Below are positions 61,850 through 64,000 of a stretch of DNA of 64,000 bases, piece after piece. A program made the position numbers and the translations under genes. Positions within the stretch are counted from its first letter, which is position 1. Every line of letters begins with the position of its first letter. A model generated the notes under the pieces. The model searched no databases. It was given only the letters and a program-made list of their open reading frames with translations, and was not told where the DNA came from. This stretch comes from Phylloscopus collybita (Eukaryota; Chordata; Aves; Passeriformes; Phylloscopidae): assembly GCA_027886175.1 (NCBI GenBank), contig JAJNNQ010000075.1, positions 56,729,001 through 56,793,000 of the forward strand. The letters run 5' to 3'.

Positions 61850-64000
61850 GATTTATCCCAACGTTTTTCAGTGCTGCCAGTAAGATCATAACTCTCTGGC
61901 TGCCCAGCTGGGCCATCACCCATGACAACTTACTAGAGAAATATGCCCTGATACCTTTGTGGAGTATCACAGGTATTTCCCTGTTGTTTCCCAATAATTC
62001 AGTAGGCCCTGATTCTTTTCTATTGTGCAAAACTCCACTTGTTTCCCCTTTTTAATGGCAGGTATTGAAACAGGCAGTCTGAAGCATAATATTTGATATG
62101 AATTAAGAGAAAGAATGAAATGAATTGTTTAATAGCACTATAGTAACCAAAGTGGGAAAGAAGACAATCCCCTGATTTAAGTTAAACTACCTGGAAAACA
62201 AGCATTTTGATTTTTTTTAATAGTACATACAGTAATAATGAAAACTTGAATTCCATTCATGAGTGTAATTCACGTAATATCAAGAATCTTTGAAACATTT
62301 TCAGCTCTGAATAAGGAATATATGACTTACCATTAGGCACTTAGGATTAAAATATTACTTCTTCAAGCTGACTTATCTATTCTTAAAATAGATACATTAC
62401 TACAGAACTGTGCATGGGCTTTAGTTTCTACTTTCCATCTCTTAGCAGTCTTCATTTATTAATGATACATAACTAGCTTCAACTTTATATTTTTTTACCA
62501 AAATGCCTCAATGGACAATTTATTTATCTGATTAAAATTTCTCTTTTCTACTGAGAATAAGTATATGTGTGAAGATTTAATAAAAGAGCTTTCACCATCC
62601 AAGACTCAACAGGTACTCAAAGTGTCTGCTATAGGATACTATTCACAAATATACTACCAAATATCTTTTTGAAAGCTCTGGTATTTTTAAACATTAAATA
62701 AATAGCATAATTTTTCCATTAAAAACAAGAATGCCATTTCTAGATTTAATGAGTATTTTCTATTTCATATTTTCAAAGAAAAAGTGAACTGAGTGCCTCA
62801 TATATATATATATATATATATGCAATCATAAGTATCTTTTAGTCGATATGATTTGTTTGTTTTACTCGTTTGTTTATTTCATTAGTTCTTTTCATTGAGA
62901 GAAACTCACACAGAGTCCAGTATTAAGGGAATGCATTGAGGTCTGCAATGTTACATACTGGGCTACAGATCTACAAATATATCTTGCATTCATATACATT
63001 CTGAAGAATAATGAAAAAAAAAAACACATACAAATGTCTCTGCAAAACTCAAAAGTCTATCAAGAGTATTTTGGAAAATTACATAACTGTCAATAGCAGT
63101 GTCCTTTGCAAGATAAAGCATTGTTGATTACTAATCACTTAAAGATTTTTAATTAAGAAAAAAAATCAGCAATGAGTATGAAGTAAGACAAGAGGGAAAG
63201 ACTTTTAGAAAGAAAACTACAGAATTTCATTATGTGTATGTAATAAATGCATCTCTCAGAAAAGGCAAAGACACAGTCCTTACTGTTATGTCTCAGAGGA
63301 GATACCAAGGCCCGACCAAAACCAGATTCTAGACTTCCTTTTTTCTGAATTTTCTGTTTGTTCTGAACAACAAAAAACCTGTAATGATTAATTAAATACT
63401 GCAACATCTACATTCCCTATTTATGTGCGAGGGATTCTTCTGCACAAAACAAAGTCACAAGTCTTGGTTGACTCTTTTTCAGTGTAACTATTAAAGAAAG
63501 AAGAAAAAAATAACATATTATTTGGAAAGGAATTACTGAATACCTGGAAGATATTGGATTTTGTCTTAGTCAGACACAATTCAGTAATAAAAAATATGTT
63601 CCGTATTTGCAAGCCTTGGCTGAAAACCCTCTGTGTTGATGTCTCTCTGGGTGAGAGTACAGGATGTGTTGTGTTACTCTGGGAAAGAGTTCCACCTTAG
63701 ACGTTCAACACTTCATAGCATTTTATAATTTAGAACCAAAATCCTAATCTAAGAATTACTTGTAAAGATAACCGTTCATATCCACTTGGCAAATGTTTTT
63801 GTCTTGTATTATGGTTTAATTAGTAGAAAAGGAGGGGGGGAATATAATACTAATTTGAAACAGTCATAGATAATGCATATAGATATATTACCAAGTGATA
63901 TTTTAAATAATGTCATTATGTTATTAATTTTAATGGTATTAGATTATAACACTGATTTTTTTCTCCTGAAATTTTTTAATAAAGACATGTATCTACCTCT
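61850..64000. other. Unique AT-rich sequence to window end
   Basis: Apart from the TA microsatellite at 62800 and a run of G at about 63833-63840, no repeat family, exon or RNA gene is identified. Confidence 0.55.
62800..62821. repeat. (AT)11 microsatellite
   Basis: An uninterrupted AT dinucleotide run of 22 bases. Confidence 0.97.

Noticed and set aside
1..64000. CRISPR arrays, bacterial operons, rRNA and tRNA genes
   Set aside because: Nothing of the kind is seen. Spaced repeats are all microsatellites or retroelements, and the composition and CR1/ERV content are those of a bird nuclear genome.

Overview
This window is AT-rich vertebrate nuclear DNA and almost certainly comes from a bird, most likely a songbird. 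The evidence is repeat content: six CR1 LINE fragments whose reverse-transcriptase and 3' UTR sequence I recognise as avian CR1, plus three LTR-retrotransposon remnants of avian type, one of which (34850-35570) resembles LTRs I associate with passerines. There is no bacterial gene, operon, CRISPR array, rRNA or tRNA. No open reading frame exceeds about 135 codons and none reads as an intact protein, so this is a large intron or an intergenic desert.

Layout. 1-1440: an LTR-like segment, a 46-nt poly(T) run, a well-preserved solo LTR of ERVK type flanked by a perfect 6-bp target duplication, and an isolated GC-rich tract. 1.4-12.8 kb: AT-rich unique sequence with several A/C- or G/T-skewed low-complexity tracts. 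12.85-14.3 kb: the longest CR1, with decayed reverse transcriptase and 3' UTR. 18.8-20.2 kb: a second CR1 with a large internal deletion. 25.1-25.4 kb: an old CR1 3' end. 28.7-29.3 kb: a possible LTR. 34.85-35.57 kb: an ERVL-like LTR on the minus strand. 36.3-37.5 kb: a third long CR1, with endonuclease-region sequence and an internal deletion. 38-40 kb: dense microsatellites. 48.8-49.2 kb: a minus-strand CR1. 61.1-61.85 kb: a CR1 fragment abutting the 3' part of an avian ERV LTR. The rest is unique AT-rich sequence, with a few denser stretches that look like conserved non-coding elements.

The most useful gene-level signal is a pair of candidate coding exons on the plus strand, 39338-39419 (82 nt) and 54817-54869 (53 nt). 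Both have good splice sites. Each is open in the frame the other requires: exon 1 ends one base into a codon and exon 2 supplies the other two. Joined, they give 45 open codons. If real, the window lies inside a long plus-strand gene with an intron of about 15.4 kb between them. I cannot name the gene. Three weaker exon-like segments are also recorded.

I found no previously undescribed molecular system. The best leads are the exon pair, the apparently recent solo LTR, a perfect hairpin in one CR1 3' UTR, and the unexplained GC-rich and LTR-like stretches. Family names were assigned by recalling consensus sequences, without database searches.
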